This document shows, in pieces, positions 18,673 through 26,726 of a DNA stretch of 64,000 bases; position 1 is the stretch's first letter; each line of letters starts with the position of its first letter. The stretch is taken from the NCBI RefSeq assembly GCF_016909075.1, contig NZ_JAFBFC010000005.1:186001-250000 (forward strand), written 5' to 3'. The notes under the pieces are model-generated. The model had not been told where the DNA came from. It did not search any database and saw nothing but the letters and a program-made list of their open reading frames with translations. Made by a program: the position numbers and the translations under genes. The DNA comes from Priestia iocasae (lineage in GTDB: Bacteria > Bacillota > Bacilli > Bacillales > Bacillaceae_H).

Positions 18673-20166
18673 ATGTCAGATTTAAATAAACAGAAAATTG
18701 TGTCAAGTGTTCCTCAAAAAGGATTTTTTGGCCATCCTAAAGGACTCTTTACACTTTTCTTCACAGAGTTTTGGGAGCGCTTCTCCTATTATGGAATGAG
18801 AGCAATCCTTGTTTTCTATATGTATTACGAAGTATCAGAAGGTGGATTAGGACTTGATGAAAACACTGCTCTTGCTATCATGTCCATTTACGGTTCACTT
18901 GTCTATATGTCTGGAATTATCGGTGGTTGGTTAGCGGATCGTATTTTTGGAACATCAAGAGCGATTTTTTACGGTGGAATTTTAATCATGCTTGGTCATA
19001 TTGCTTTGGCGATACCAGGCAATATAGCTCTATTTTTCGTCTCGATGTTTCTGATCGTTATTGGTACAGGGCTACTAAAACCTAACGTTTCAAGCGTAGT
19101 AGGAGATATTTATAGCCCACAAGATAACCGTCGTGATGCAGGATTTAGTATCTTCTATATGGGGATTAACCTTGGAGGATTCCTTTCTCCATTAGTAGTC
19201 GGAACAGTTGGAACAAAAGTAAGCTTCCATTTAGGCTTTAGTATCGCTGCTGTTGGTATGCTATTAGGGTTACTTGTCTTTGTTTTTACGAAAAAGAAAA
19301 ACCTTGGACTTGCAGGCACTTATGTACCTAACCCATTAGCACCTAATGAAAAGAAAAAAGTGTTTACACAAATAGGTGCTGGAGTAGCCGTGCTCGCTAT
19401 TTTATTAGCGGTTACGATTCCAACAGGCATTTTAACATTAAACGTATTTGTTGGTCTTGTTGGTATTTTAGGTATTTTAATTCCAACGCTTTATTTTACA
19501 GTCATGTATCGCAGTCCTAAAACAACAGATGTAGAGCGTTCACGCTTAATTGCATACATTCCGCTCTTTATCGCTTCTGTTATGTTCTGGGCAATTCAAG
19601 AGCAAGGTTCTACCATCTTAGCTAGCTATGCAGATAAGCGTACACAGTTAGAATTTGCAGGACTATCCATTTCACCTGCTTGGTTTCAATCATTGAATCC
19701 ATTATTTATCATCATGCTCGCACCTGTATTCGCATGGTTTTGGGTAAAGCTTGGCGACCGTCAGCCATCTGTTCCTAAGAAGTTTTCATTCGCTCTTTTA
19801 TTTGCTGGTTTATCATTCTTAGTCATTTTATTACCTGCATACTTTGGAGGCAGCGATTCACTTGTTAATCCATTGTGGCTTGTTCTGAGCTATTTCATTG
19901 TTGTACTTGGAGAGCTATGTTTATCTCCAGTCGGTCTATCAGCTACAACAAAGTTAGCTCCTGCAGCTTTTTCAGCACAAACAATGAGCCTATGGTTCTT
20001 ATCAAGTGCAGCAGCTCAGGCAATCAATGCTCAACTTGTTAAATTCTATAGTGTAGAAAATGAAATGCTATACTTTGGTACAATTGGAGGAGCTGCAATT
20101 GTTCTTAGTATCATCCTCTTTGCATTATCACCAAAGATTCAAGTGTTCATGAAAGGTGTAAGATAA
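18673..20166 (+). CDS. dtpT: POT/PTR-family proton-coupled di-/tripeptide transporter
   Basis: 497-residue membrane transporter of the proton-dependent oligopeptide family, with about 14 hydrophobic helices. The signature near the N terminus is FTEFWERFSYYGMRAI, holding the E-x-x-E-R proton-coupling motif, followed by GGWLADRIFG and GTGLLKPNVSS; ELCLSPVGLS occurs in the C-terminal half. These identify the subfamily clearly. It imports small peptides as nitrogen or carbon source. GGAGGG lies before the ATG and a near-consensus promoter 26 bases upstream. It is monocistronic, ended by a hairpin. Confidence 0.93.
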   Translation: MSDLNKQKIVSSVPQKGFFGHPKGLFTLFFTEFWERFSYYGMRAILVFYMYYEVSEGGLGLDENTALAIMSIYGSLVYMSGIIGGWLADRIFGTSRAIFYGGILIMLGHIALAIPGNIALFFVSMFLIVIGTGLLKPNVSSVVGDIYSPQDNRRDAGFSIFYMGINLGGFLSPLVVGTVGTKVSFHLGFSIAAVGMLLGLLVFVFTKKKNLGLAGTYVPNPLAPNEKKKVFTQIGAGVAVLAILLAVTIPTGILTLNVFVGLVGILGILIPTLYFTVMYRSPKTTDVERSRLIAYIPLFIASVMFWAIQEQGSTILASYADKRTQLEFAGLSISPAWFQSLNPLFIIMLAPVFAWFWVKLGDRQPSVPKKFSFALLFAGLSFLVILLPAYFGGSDSLVNPLWLVLSYFIVVLGELCLSPVGLSATTKLAPAAFSAQTMSLWFLSSAAAQAINAQLVKFYSVENEMLYFGTIGGAAIVLSIILFALSPKIQVFMKGVR

Positions 20167-20188
20167 TTACATCTTCCTTTAAAATAAA

Positions 20189-20243
20189 AGACCCTGATTC
20201 TCACATCCTATGAGTCTATAGGAGTGGTGAATCAGGGGCTTTG
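20189..20243 (+). terminator. Hairpin terminator after the peptide transporter
   Basis: Stem GACCCTGATTCTCAC / GTGGTGAATCAGGGGC with a 19-base loop. The following T-run is short, so termination may be incomplete on the plus strand. Confidence 0.6.
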
Positions 20244-20247
20244 TTGA

Positions 20248-20400
20248 CTAAATGTTCTTTGCTATGTAAGGATTGCCGCTAATTTGCTTTCGCATTTCTT
20301 CGGTCACGATACTATTTTTTGATGTCACAGAAACGTTCTCTTTTTCTTCTCTTTTTTCTATTCCCCTACCATCAAAATAAATTGGTTTTTCACTTTTCAT
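20248..20400 (-). CDS. Small hypothetical protein, 50 residues
   Basis: An ATG frame of 50 codons preceded by AAAGGGTG at a good distance. The product is hydrophilic and charged, begins MKSEKPIYFDGRG and ends SGNPYIAKNI, and has a Lys/Glu-rich middle. It has no membrane segment or Cys. It lies on its own between the peptide transporter hairpin and the membrane protein at 20424-20879, with its stop 23 bases before (on the minus strand, after) the latter gene's end. Codon choice and the ribosome site look genuine. I recognise no family. Confidence 0.6.
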   Translation of the reverse strand: MKSEKPIYFDGRGIEKREEKENVSVTSKNSIVTEEMRKQISGNPYIAKNI

Positions 20401-20423
20401 CGATAACACCCTTTCTTTTTTAG

Positions 20424-20879
20424 TTAGAATGGTTTTGTTGACATTAAGACAATTAAAAGAATAGCTGCTGCATGTGCAACCATATTTAACTTCGCGATTT
20501 TTCGATCTAGCTGATGATAGTCATCTGATAATGAATTGCCTTTGCTATCCATGACAATTTGAACTTGCTTTTCCACTGTTTTTGGAATGATGGCTGCAAC
20601 AATGGGTTGAATTAAAAAGTAGATAACAAGAGAGGCAATAAACCAACCTTGTGTCCATAAGTGAGGATTAACAATCCCCATTAAAATCGCACTTGCTAAT
20701 AATACAAGTGACCCTATTTTAGCGAACTTTTCAATTTTTTTATTAATCTCAAAGCATAGCTTTGCATTCGAAACAGACTTGGACCCATACTTTGCTACTA
20801 CAGGCATTCCAAAGCTCGCTCCTAATCCCACAACAGCTGCAATTACATGAATCAAAACGAAAGCACCATACAATGTCAC
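20424..20879 (-). CDS. DUF2269-type integral membrane protein
   Basis: 151 residues, four hydrophobic helices (GAFVLIHVIAAVVGLGASFG; KIGSLVLLASAILMGIV; WFIASLVIYFLIQPIVAAII; MVAHAAAILLIVLMS). His in the first helix and the conserved helix pattern resemble DUF2269/predicted integral membrane proteins; function unknown. AGGAGG precedes the ATG. The small ORF at 20248-20400 follows closely on the same strand and may be co-transcribed. Confidence 0.75.
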   Translation of the reverse strand: MTLYGAFVLIHVIAAVVGLGASFGMPVVAKYGSKSVSNAKLCFEINKKIEKFAKIGSLVLLASAILMGIVNPHLWTQGWFIASLVIYFLIQPIVAAIIPKTVEKQVQIVMDSKGNSLSDDYHQLDRKIAKLNMVAHAAAILLIVLMSTKPF

Positions 20880-21164
20880 TAATTAAAACCTCCTATAAAT
20901 GGAAATTAAATAAGTACAATTACCTATATTAGGATTATATTTGTTTTATGACTACATTTCATTATAAATTAATAAAAAATGGTAAAAAATAAAATATTTT
21001 ACATTTATTCAAGTTAGTTTAATTGCGTTTCAGCCTCCTTGACATGCTTCTCCTGTTTTCTAAATCTATTTATATTGTCTATATACTCGTAAACAACCGT
21101 TCAATTGCGTTATAATAAAAGACAGATATTAATTAGATTCACAAGTGAAAGAGAGTGGAACGTT

Positions 21165-21884
21165 ATGGGGCGTAAGTGGAATAATATTAAAGAAAAGAAA
21201 GCAGCAAAAGATGCAAATACGAGTCGTGTTTATTCAAAATTTGCGCTTGAAATTTATGTAGCCGCTAAACAAGGTGAGCCAGATCCAGAAGCAAACCAAG
21301 CATTAAAATTTGTACTTGAACGTGCAAAAACATATAATGTGCCGAGAAATATTATTGATCGTGCGATTGATAAAGCAAAAGGCGGCGGTGACGAAAATTA
21401 TGATGAGCTTCGCTATGAAGGGTTTGGGCCGAATGGTTCAATGATTATTGTGGATGCTCTTACAAATAACGTAAACCGTACCGCTTCGAATGTACGTGCT
21501 GCATTTGGTAAGAACGGTGGTAATATGGGCGTTAGTGGTTCAGTTGCCTATATGTTTGACGCAACAGCTGTTATCGGTGTGGAAGGAAAAACTGCAGACG
21601 ACGTATTAGAGCTGTTAATGGAAGCAGACATTGATGTACGCGATGTGTTAGAAGAGGATGACTCAGTCATTGTCTATGCAGAACCTGATCAATTTTATGC
21701 TGTCCAAGAGGCATTTAAAGGAATCGGTGTTACTGATTTCACAGTAGCCGAATTAACCATGCTTGCTCAAAATGATGTAGAGCTTCCAGAAGAGGCACAA
21801 GCACAATTTGAAAAGCTAATTGATGCGTTAGAAGACTTAGAAGATGTTCAACGTGTTTATCACAATGTTGATTTAGGTGAATAA
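21165..21884 (+). CDS. yeeI: YebC/TACO1-family protein (YeeI-type)
   Basis: 239-residue cytoplasmic protein of the YebC family, which acts as a transcription regulator in some bacteria and as a helper for translating proline-rich stretches in others. It starts [20 protein letters not shown] and continues with the family hallmarks [46 protein letters not shown] and [16 protein letters not shown]. The length equals B. subtilis YeeI. I chose ATG 21165 with GAGAGTGG upstream; the frame extends further 5' without a ribosome site. It is monocistronic, with a strong terminator after it. Confidence 0.93.
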   Translation: MGRKWNNIKEKKAAKDANTSRVYSKFALEIYVAAKQGEPDPEANQALKFVLERAKTYNVPRNIIDRAIDKAKGGGDENYDELRYEGFGPNGSMIIVDALTNNVNRTASNVRAAFGKNGGNMGVSGSVAYMFDATAVIGVEGKTADDVLELLMEADIDVRDVLEEDDSVIVYAEPDQFYAVQEAFKGIGVTDFTVAELTMLAQNDVELPEEAQAQFEKLIDALEDLEDVQRVYHNVDLGE

Positions 21885-21929
21885 CAAAAAAGCCGTAGGA
21901 ATAAGTGAAGATGACTCTACTCCTACAGC

Positions 21930-21965
21930 ATCCCCCTTGTTTTAATATCAAGGGGGATTTTATTT
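21930..21965 (+). terminator. Rho-independent terminator
   Basis: Stem ATCCCCCTTG / CAAGGGGGAT with a 9-base loop and a T-rich tail; it also faces the convergent gene ending at 21988. Confidence 0.92.
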
Positions 21966-21987
21966 ATATTGATAAACGTGATTAATA

Positions 21988-22299
21988 CTAAGATTGATTT
22001 GCTACAGAACGACGATCAGATTGTAGCGCATTTACAAATAATAAAAGAGCCGTAATGATATGCATCATCATCCCTACTATTGGAATCCAGCCAATACAAG
22101 AAGTAATAATTCCTACAATACTTCCCGCTGAAGCTCCTCCATCTTTCTTTGTAAGCACTAATGTGACAATGTGCAATCCTAACATAATAAGTAAAGGTGT
22201 CCATGAAAAGCCCAAAATAATGGCCCCTCCTAAAAAAGGAATACCTAGTACAGCTTCAAGAGATCCTGTAATCCATTTCATGATTTTAGATGTCGACAT
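21988..22299 (-). CDS. Small multi-pass membrane protein, unknown
   Basis: 103 residues from ATG 22299, which has AAGGAGG 6 bases upstream; a longer frame to 22320 lacks one. Three hydrophobic stretches are rich in Gly/Ile (GSLEAVLGIPFLGGAIILGF; PLLIMLGLHIVTLVL; SIVGIITSCIGWIPIVGMMM). It looks like a small Bacillus envelope protein with no known activity. It is monocistronic and convergent with yeeI. Confidence 0.7.
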   Translation of the reverse strand: MSTSKIMKWITGSLEAVLGIPFLGGAIILGFSWTPLLIMLGLHIVTLVLTKKDGGASAGSIVGIITSCIGWIPIVGMMMHIITALLLFVNALQSDRRSVANQS

Positions 22300-22320
22300 T
22301 AATATCCTCCTTACTTTCAT

Positions 22321-22723
22321 TGATTAACCATCTTATTGAGGTCTCATTATCCCCTTATTGTACATAGTTGAAAGTTGAATTTTCATCTATTACATACGTT
22401 TTATTTTTAAAGAAGTTACATTTTATTTTTGCCTTCTGCTGATTTCCTTCATCATCATCACAAAAGGAAGAGATTAGGACATAAGTTGATAAAGCTAAGT
22501 AACAATAGTTGATATGGAGCATCCCTTGCCTGTTAATTCGTTGATATGACTAGCTAGACAAGGGATGTTTGGGGCTAAGTCGAGGAGAGACGCTGTTTGA
22601 CCCTTTTAAATCACCTGCGTTTCTTTATTTTTACTTTTCACATAAATGCTTCATTGCGCGAAAAAACCATTTCATATTGCCTAGTATTTGGTTAGATTAT
22701 TACTTTTCTAACTAAGATAGTTG
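22321..22723. other. Gene-free stretch with a terminator-like hairpin
   Basis: No supported gene. CATCCCTTG (22520-22528) and CAAGGGATG (22559-22567) pair perfectly around a 30-base loop and are followed by TTT. Its role is unclear: it may end a lost transcript or be a remnant of a repeat. Confidence 0.4.
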
Positions 22724-22779
22724 TTGACAATAAAAATAGGTAGTATTATAGTAGTTTTTGAAACTGATAATCATTATCA
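22724..22779 (+). promoter_or_regulatory. Fur-regulated promoter of the siderophore uptake operon
   Basis: TTGACA (22724-22729), 17-base spacer, TATAGT (22747-22752), then a perfect 15-base Fur box TGATAATCATTATCA at 22765-22779, placed over the start of transcription. Iron-bound Fur would block it. Confidence 0.92.
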
Positions 22780-22846
22780 CTTCAACCAACCTACCTTTAA
22801 GACTACATACAATACAACGAACATTTTATTTAAAGGAGAAGAATAA

Positions 22847-23770
22847 ATGAAAAAAGTACTAGTTCCATTCTTACTGCTACTTGTTCTACTTATTAGTGCT
22901 TGTAGCAATGGATCATCAGAAAAAGAAAGTACATCTCAAAAAGATGAAAGCAAACCAGAAACGATTACCTACGAGTCTGAGAATGGACCTGTTGAAGTAC
23001 CAGCAGATCCACAGCGTGTTGTTGTTCTCTCTTCGTTTGCAGGTAACGTCATGGCATTAGATGTCAACCTTGTTGGCGTTGATTCATGGTCTAAAATGAA
23101 TCCTAAGTTTAAAGAAGAGTTAAAAGATGTTGCAGAAGTAACCGATGAAAGTTTAGAACAGATCATTGAGCTAAATCCTGATTTAATCATTGGTTTATCA
23201 ACTATTAAAAATGTAGAAAAACTGAATGAAATCGCGCCTACTGTGACATATACATATGGAAAAGTAGACTATCTAACTCAGCATTTAGAAATTGGGAAGC
23301 TTTTAAATAAAGAGAAAGAAGCTCAAGCTTGGATCGATGACTTCAAAAAGCGTGCTCAAGTAGCTGGAGAAGACATTAAAGCAAAAATTGGTGAAGATAA
23401 AACCGTTTCTGTTATAGAAAGCTTTGATAAGCAACTTTACGTATTCGGTGACAACTGGGGACGTGGGACTGAAATTCTCTATCAAGAAATGAAACTACCA
23501 ATGCCTGAAAAAGTAAAAGACGTGGCGTTAAAAGATGGTTATTATGCATTATCAGCAGAAGTTCTTTCTGAGTTTGCTGGAGATTACTTAATTATTAGTA
23601 AAAACCCAGATGCAGATAACTCTTTCCAAGAGACTGAAACATACAAACAGATCCCAGCTGTGAAAAACAATCAAGTATTTGAAGCAAATGCAAAAGAATT
23701 CTATTTTAATGATCCAATTTCATTAGATCTACAATTAGATTTCTTTACAAAAAGTTTTCTTGGTAACTAA
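22847..23770 (+). CDS. yfiY: Iron-siderophore-binding lipoprotein (YfiY-type)
   Basis: 307-residue class III solute-binding protein that captures a ferric siderophore outside the membrane and passes it to the permease. The signal peptide ends in the lipobox LISAC, with Cys 19 as lipidation site; a Ser/Glu/Lys linker follows. The body shows the BtuF/FhuD-like pattern: GPVEVPADPQRVVVLSSFAGN and LNPDLIIGLSTIKNVEKLNEIAPTV. It is followed by permease genes after a hairpin that may lower downstream transcript levels. It resembles YfiY, used for schizokinen-type hydroxamates; that substrate is inferred. Expression is controlled by the Fur box upstream. Confidence 0.9.
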   Translation: MKKVLVPFLLLLVLLISACSNGSSEKESTSQKDESKPETITYESENGPVEVPADPQRVVVLSSFAGNVMALDVNLVGVDSWSKMNPKFKEELKDVAEVTDESLEQIIELNPDLIIGLSTIKNVEKLNEIAPTVTYTYGKVDYLTQHLEIGKLLNKEKEAQAWIDDFKKRAQVAGEDIKAKIGEDKTVSVIESFDKQLYVFGDNWGRGTEILYQEMKLPMPEKVKDVALKDGYYALSAEVLSEFAGDYLIISKNPDADNSFQETETYKQIPAVKNNQVFEANAKEFYFNDPISLDLQLDFFTKSFLGN

Positions 23771-23773
23771 TAC

Positions 23774-23812
23774 AACGAAAAGGGATTCTTATTTTAAGAA
23801 TTCCTTTTCCTT
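23774..23812 (+). terminator. Intercistronic attenuator hairpin
   Basis: Stem AAAAGGGATTCTTA / TAAGAATTCCTTTTC with a short loop and T-rich tail, between the binding protein and first permease gene. It would keep binding protein transcripts in excess. Confidence 0.75.
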
Positions 23813-23841
23813 TATTCTAAAATAGAAAAGATGAGAAACTG

Positions 23842-24852
23842 ATGACAAAAGAAACGAAACGTTCTATTGCATTTATCTACAAATTAATTGCAGGGTTAGT
23901 TGTATTTGTCGGCATGTTTGTAGTAGCCATGGTATTTGGTGCAGCTGAAACGACCGTTTGGGATGTTTGGTTAGCGCTTACGTCTCAAGACGGTAGTGAC
24001 AAAGTTATGATGCTTCAAGAGATTCGTTTACCTCGTGAAATTGCTGCTATCTTTGTAGGAGCTGCCCTTGCTGTTTCGGGTGCAATCATGCAAGGAATCA
24101 CACGTAATCCTCTTGCTGACCCTGGTTTACTCGGTCTGACCGCTGGGGCAAATGCAGCTCTTGCCGTGACCATTGCCTTCATTCCTTCTGCAAACTATTT
24201 CAGTATTATGATTGCTTGTTTTATCGGAGCGGCCGTTGGTTCATTACTTGTGCTTGGAACCGGCGTCGTAAAAAAGGGAGGATTCTCTCCTTTTCGAATT
24301 GTGCTAGCTGGAGCGGCTATCTCTGCCTTTCTCCATGCAATTGCCGAAGGGATTGGAATCTATTTTAAAGTGTCAAAAGATGTATCAATGTGGACAGCTG
24401 GGGGAATTGTCGGTACCTCATGGGGACAGCTTCAAATCGTCATTCCGTTTATTTTAATTGGTATCATTGTTGCGATTATCCTTTCTAAGCAACTGACCAT
24501 TCTTAGCTTAAGTGAAGAAGTTGCTGTTGGATTAGGACAAAACATTCCTTTTATTAAATCCATTCTGTTTCTTGTGATTGTGCTATTAGCTGGCGCTTCT
24601 GTGGCACTCGTTGGCAACATAGCGTTCATTGGACTCATGATTCCTCATATTGTTCGTAGCATTGTTGGAACGGACTATCGTTTTATTATTCCGATGTCCG
24701 TTATGATAGGCGCGATTTTTATGCTCTTTGCCGACACGCTTGGACGTACGATTAACGCACCCTATGAAACCCCTATCGCAGCCATTGTAGCTGTGCTAGG
24801 CTTACCTTTCTTTCTATTTATCGTGAACAAAGGAGGGAAAGGATTCTCATGA
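23842..24852 (+). CDS. yfiZ: Siderophore ABC transporter permease (YfiZ-type)
   Basis: 336-residue FecCD-family permease with about 9-10 helices, forming half of the membrane channel for ferric siderophore. Family motifs are IRLPREIAAIFVGAALAVSG, GITRNPLADPGLLGLTAGA and the cytoplasmic coupling loop GNIAFIGLMIPHIVRSIVG, which contacts the ATPase. It overlaps the next permease by 4 bases (ATGA), so they are coupled and likely pair with each other. No ATPase gene follows; in Bacillus a shared ATPase such as YusV serves several such permeases. Confidence 0.92.
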   Translation: MTKETKRSIAFIYKLIAGLVVFVGMFVVAMVFGAAETTVWDVWLALTSQDGSDKVMMLQEIRLPREIAAIFVGAALAVSGAIMQGITRNPLADPGLLGLTAGANAALAVTIAFIPSANYFSIMIACFIGAAVGSLLVLGTGVVKKGGFSPFRIVLAGAAISAFLHAIAEGIGIYFKVSKDVSMWTAGGIVGTSWGQLQIVIPFILIGIIVAIILSKQLTILSLSEEVAVGLGQNIPFIKSILFLVIVLLAGASVALVGNIAFIGLMIPHIVRSIVGTDYRFIIPMSVMIGAIFMLFADTLGRTINAPYETPIAAIVAVLGLPFFLFIVNKGGKGFS

Positions 24853-25868
24853 TTCATTCACCTTTTGTTAAAAAGCAAAGAATCACCTTATTTATTCTAG
24901 CGCTATTTATTATAACGACAATAATTATCAGCATGGGGATGGGCTACTCCTCTGTCTCGTATGATCGCCTCTTCCCTACTCTACTTGGTCAAGGTACGTT
25001 TAAAGAGGAATTTATCTTATTTTCGGTGCGCTTACCACGTATCTTCATTACGCTTTTAGCAGGAATGGCTTTAGCGTTATCAGGAGCCATTCTTCAAGGA
25101 ATTACACGCAACGATTTAGCTGACCCTGGCATCATCGGAATTAATTCTGGTGCTGGAGTTGCCGTTTCAGTATTCTTTTTATTTTTCCCAATTGATGCGA
25201 GCTCGTTTGCTTACTTGCTTCCGCTTGTGGCATTTATCGGTGCTCTTTTGACGGCTTTCTTCATCTACTTGTTTTCCTATAATCGACATGTAGGTCTTCA
25301 GCCAGTAAGGTTAGTTTTAGTAGGGGTCGGGTTTTCAATGGCATTGTCTGGTGCAATGATTGTTCTCATTTCATCAGCAGAGCGGGCAAAAGTCGATTTT
25401 ATTGCAAAATGGTTAGCAGGTACGATTTGGGGAACAGATTGGCCGTTTATTTGGGCGATTCTTCCTTGGCTACTCATTCTCATTCCGTTTACCCTCTATA
25501 AAGCTCATCGATTGAATCTACTTAGTCTGAGTGAGCCTGTAGCGATTGGGGTCGGTGTATCCATCGAGAAGGAGAGAGTGGTCCTACTTTTAACGGCTGT
25601 AGCTTTAGCGGCTTCTGCTGTTTCGGTTACGGGTGGCATTGCCTTTATTGGCTTAATGGGACCACATATTGCAAAAGCATTGGTGGGACCTCGAAATCAA
25701 TTGTTTCTTCCTGTTGCGATTCTACTTGGTGGATGGCTATTACTCATAGCCGATACCATTGGACGTACTATTGTTCAGCCAGATGGGATTCCAGCAGGGA
25801 TTATGGTTGCATTAATTGGCGCACCATACTTTATATATTTACTGTTTAAGCATAACGAAAGGTATTGA
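24849..25868 (+). CDS. yfhA: Siderophore ABC transporter permease (YfhA-type)
   Basis: 339-residue partner of the preceding permease, same FecCD family. Visible motifs are VRLPRIFITLLAGMALALSG, GITRNDLADPGIIGINSGAG and the coupling loop GGIAFIGLMGPHIAKALVG. Its start overlaps the end of the first permease. A hairpin terminator begins within its last codons and closes the operon, confirming that no ATPase gene belongs to it. Confidence 0.92.
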   Translation: MIHSPFVKKQRITLFILALFIITTIIISMGMGYSSVSYDRLFPTLLGQGTFKEEFILFSVRLPRIFITLLAGMALALSGAILQGITRNDLADPGIIGINSGAGVAVSVFFLFFPIDASSFAYLLPLVAFIGALLTAFFIYLFSYNRHVGLQPVRLVLVGVGFSMALSGAMIVLISSAERAKVDFIAKWLAGTIWGTDWPFIWAILPWLLILIPFTLYKAHRLNLLSLSEPVAIGVGVSIEKERVVLLLTAVALAASAVSVTGGIAFIGLMGPHIAKALVGPRNQLFLPVAILLGGWLLLIADTIGRTIVQPDGIPAGIMVALIGAPYFIYLLFKHNERY

Positions 25869-25894
25869 AGCCGTTATTTCAATGCCTTTTTATT
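25858..25894 (+). terminator. Terminator of the siderophore operon
   Basis: Stem AAAGGTATTGAA / TTCAATGCCTTT with one G-U pair, followed by a T-rich run; it overlaps the yfhA stop. Confidence 0.85.
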
Positions 25895-25915
25895 TTGCAT
25901 CTATTTACAATAAAA

Positions 25916-25967
25916 TGAAAGCATTTGCAAAATGATAAAATTATATTATAATACTTGTATACAAGTA
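25916..25967 (+). promoter_or_regulatory. gnt promoter, GntR operator and cre-like site
   Basis: TTGCAA (25925-25930), 16-base spacer, TATAAT (25947-25952), with the perfect palindrome TACTTGTATACAAGTA (25952-25967) over the transcription start, as known for the B. subtilis GntR operator. TGAAAGCATTTGCA (25916-25929) resembles a CcpA cre site but lacks the central CG. Confidence 0.9.
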
Positions 25968-25994
25968 CACATGATTAAAAGAAGAGGTGACTGT

Positions 25995-26726
25995 ATGACT
26001 AAATCAAACGAATTTTTATACCCAACAAAATGGCTCTCAAAAGCTTCAGCTGGTGATCGTGTTGCCTATGAGCTTAGAATGCGCATCATTTCTGGCCTCA
26101 TTGAAAGCGGTACCATATTGTCTGAAAATAAGCTTGCGGCAGACTTTTCTGTGAGTCGTTCACCTGTGCGTGAAGCGTTAAAAATATTGGCAACTGAAAA
26201 TATGATTCGATTAGAACGAATGGGTGCGGTTGTGATTGGTTTAACAGAAAAAGAAATTGAAGAAATTTACGATGTCCGTTTACTGATTGAAACATTCGTC
26301 TTTGAACGACTTGTTAAGATGGATACAACCGCTCTAGTAAAAGAGCTTAGCAAAATACTTGAAATGATGAAGATTGCAATTAAATATCAAGATCCTGATG
26401 AATTTTCCTTTCAAGATGTACGATTTCACGAAACCATTATTCGTACCATTGACCATTCGCACATCTTCATGATTTGGAATCATTTAAAGCCTACGATGGA
26501 GAGTCTCATTCTTTTATCCATGAGACTGCGCTTTGACGAAAAATACGATGATCTTGCCAGAATTTTAACAAATCATGAGCTTTACATTGAAGCGATTCGA
26601 ACAAAAGATCGAGCGCGAATGATTGAATCGCTGCATCAAAACTTTGATGATGTTCAAGGAAAAGTAGAAGACCTATGGATGTCGCAACAAATTTTATCAA
26701 AAGGAGTCGAACAAGACCATGACTAG
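25995..26726 (+). CDS. gntR: GntR, gluconate operon repressor
   Basis: 243-residue FadR-type GntR regulator that represses its own operon until gluconate binds. The winged helix is near the N terminus (SENKLAADFSVSRSPVREALKILATE) and an all-helical FCD ligand domain follows, with metal-site residues in VRFHETIIRTIDHSHIFMIWNHL. From ATG 25995 (GAAGAGGTGA upstream) the length equals B. subtilis GntR; the frame extends to 25932 without a ribosome site. Its stop overlaps the gntK start by 8 bases. Its operator is visible just upstream. Confidence 0.96.
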   Translation: MTKSNEFLYPTKWLSKASAGDRVAYELRMRIISGLIESGTILSENKLAADFSVSRSPVREALKILATENMIRLERMGAVVIGLTEKEIEEIYDVRLLIETFVFERLVKMDTTALVKELSKILEMMKIAIKYQDPDEFSFQDVRFHETIIRTIDHSHIFMIWNHLKPTMESLILLSMRLRFDEKYDDLARILTNHELYIEAIRTKDRARMIESLHQNFDDVQGKVEDLWMSQQILSKGVEQDHD

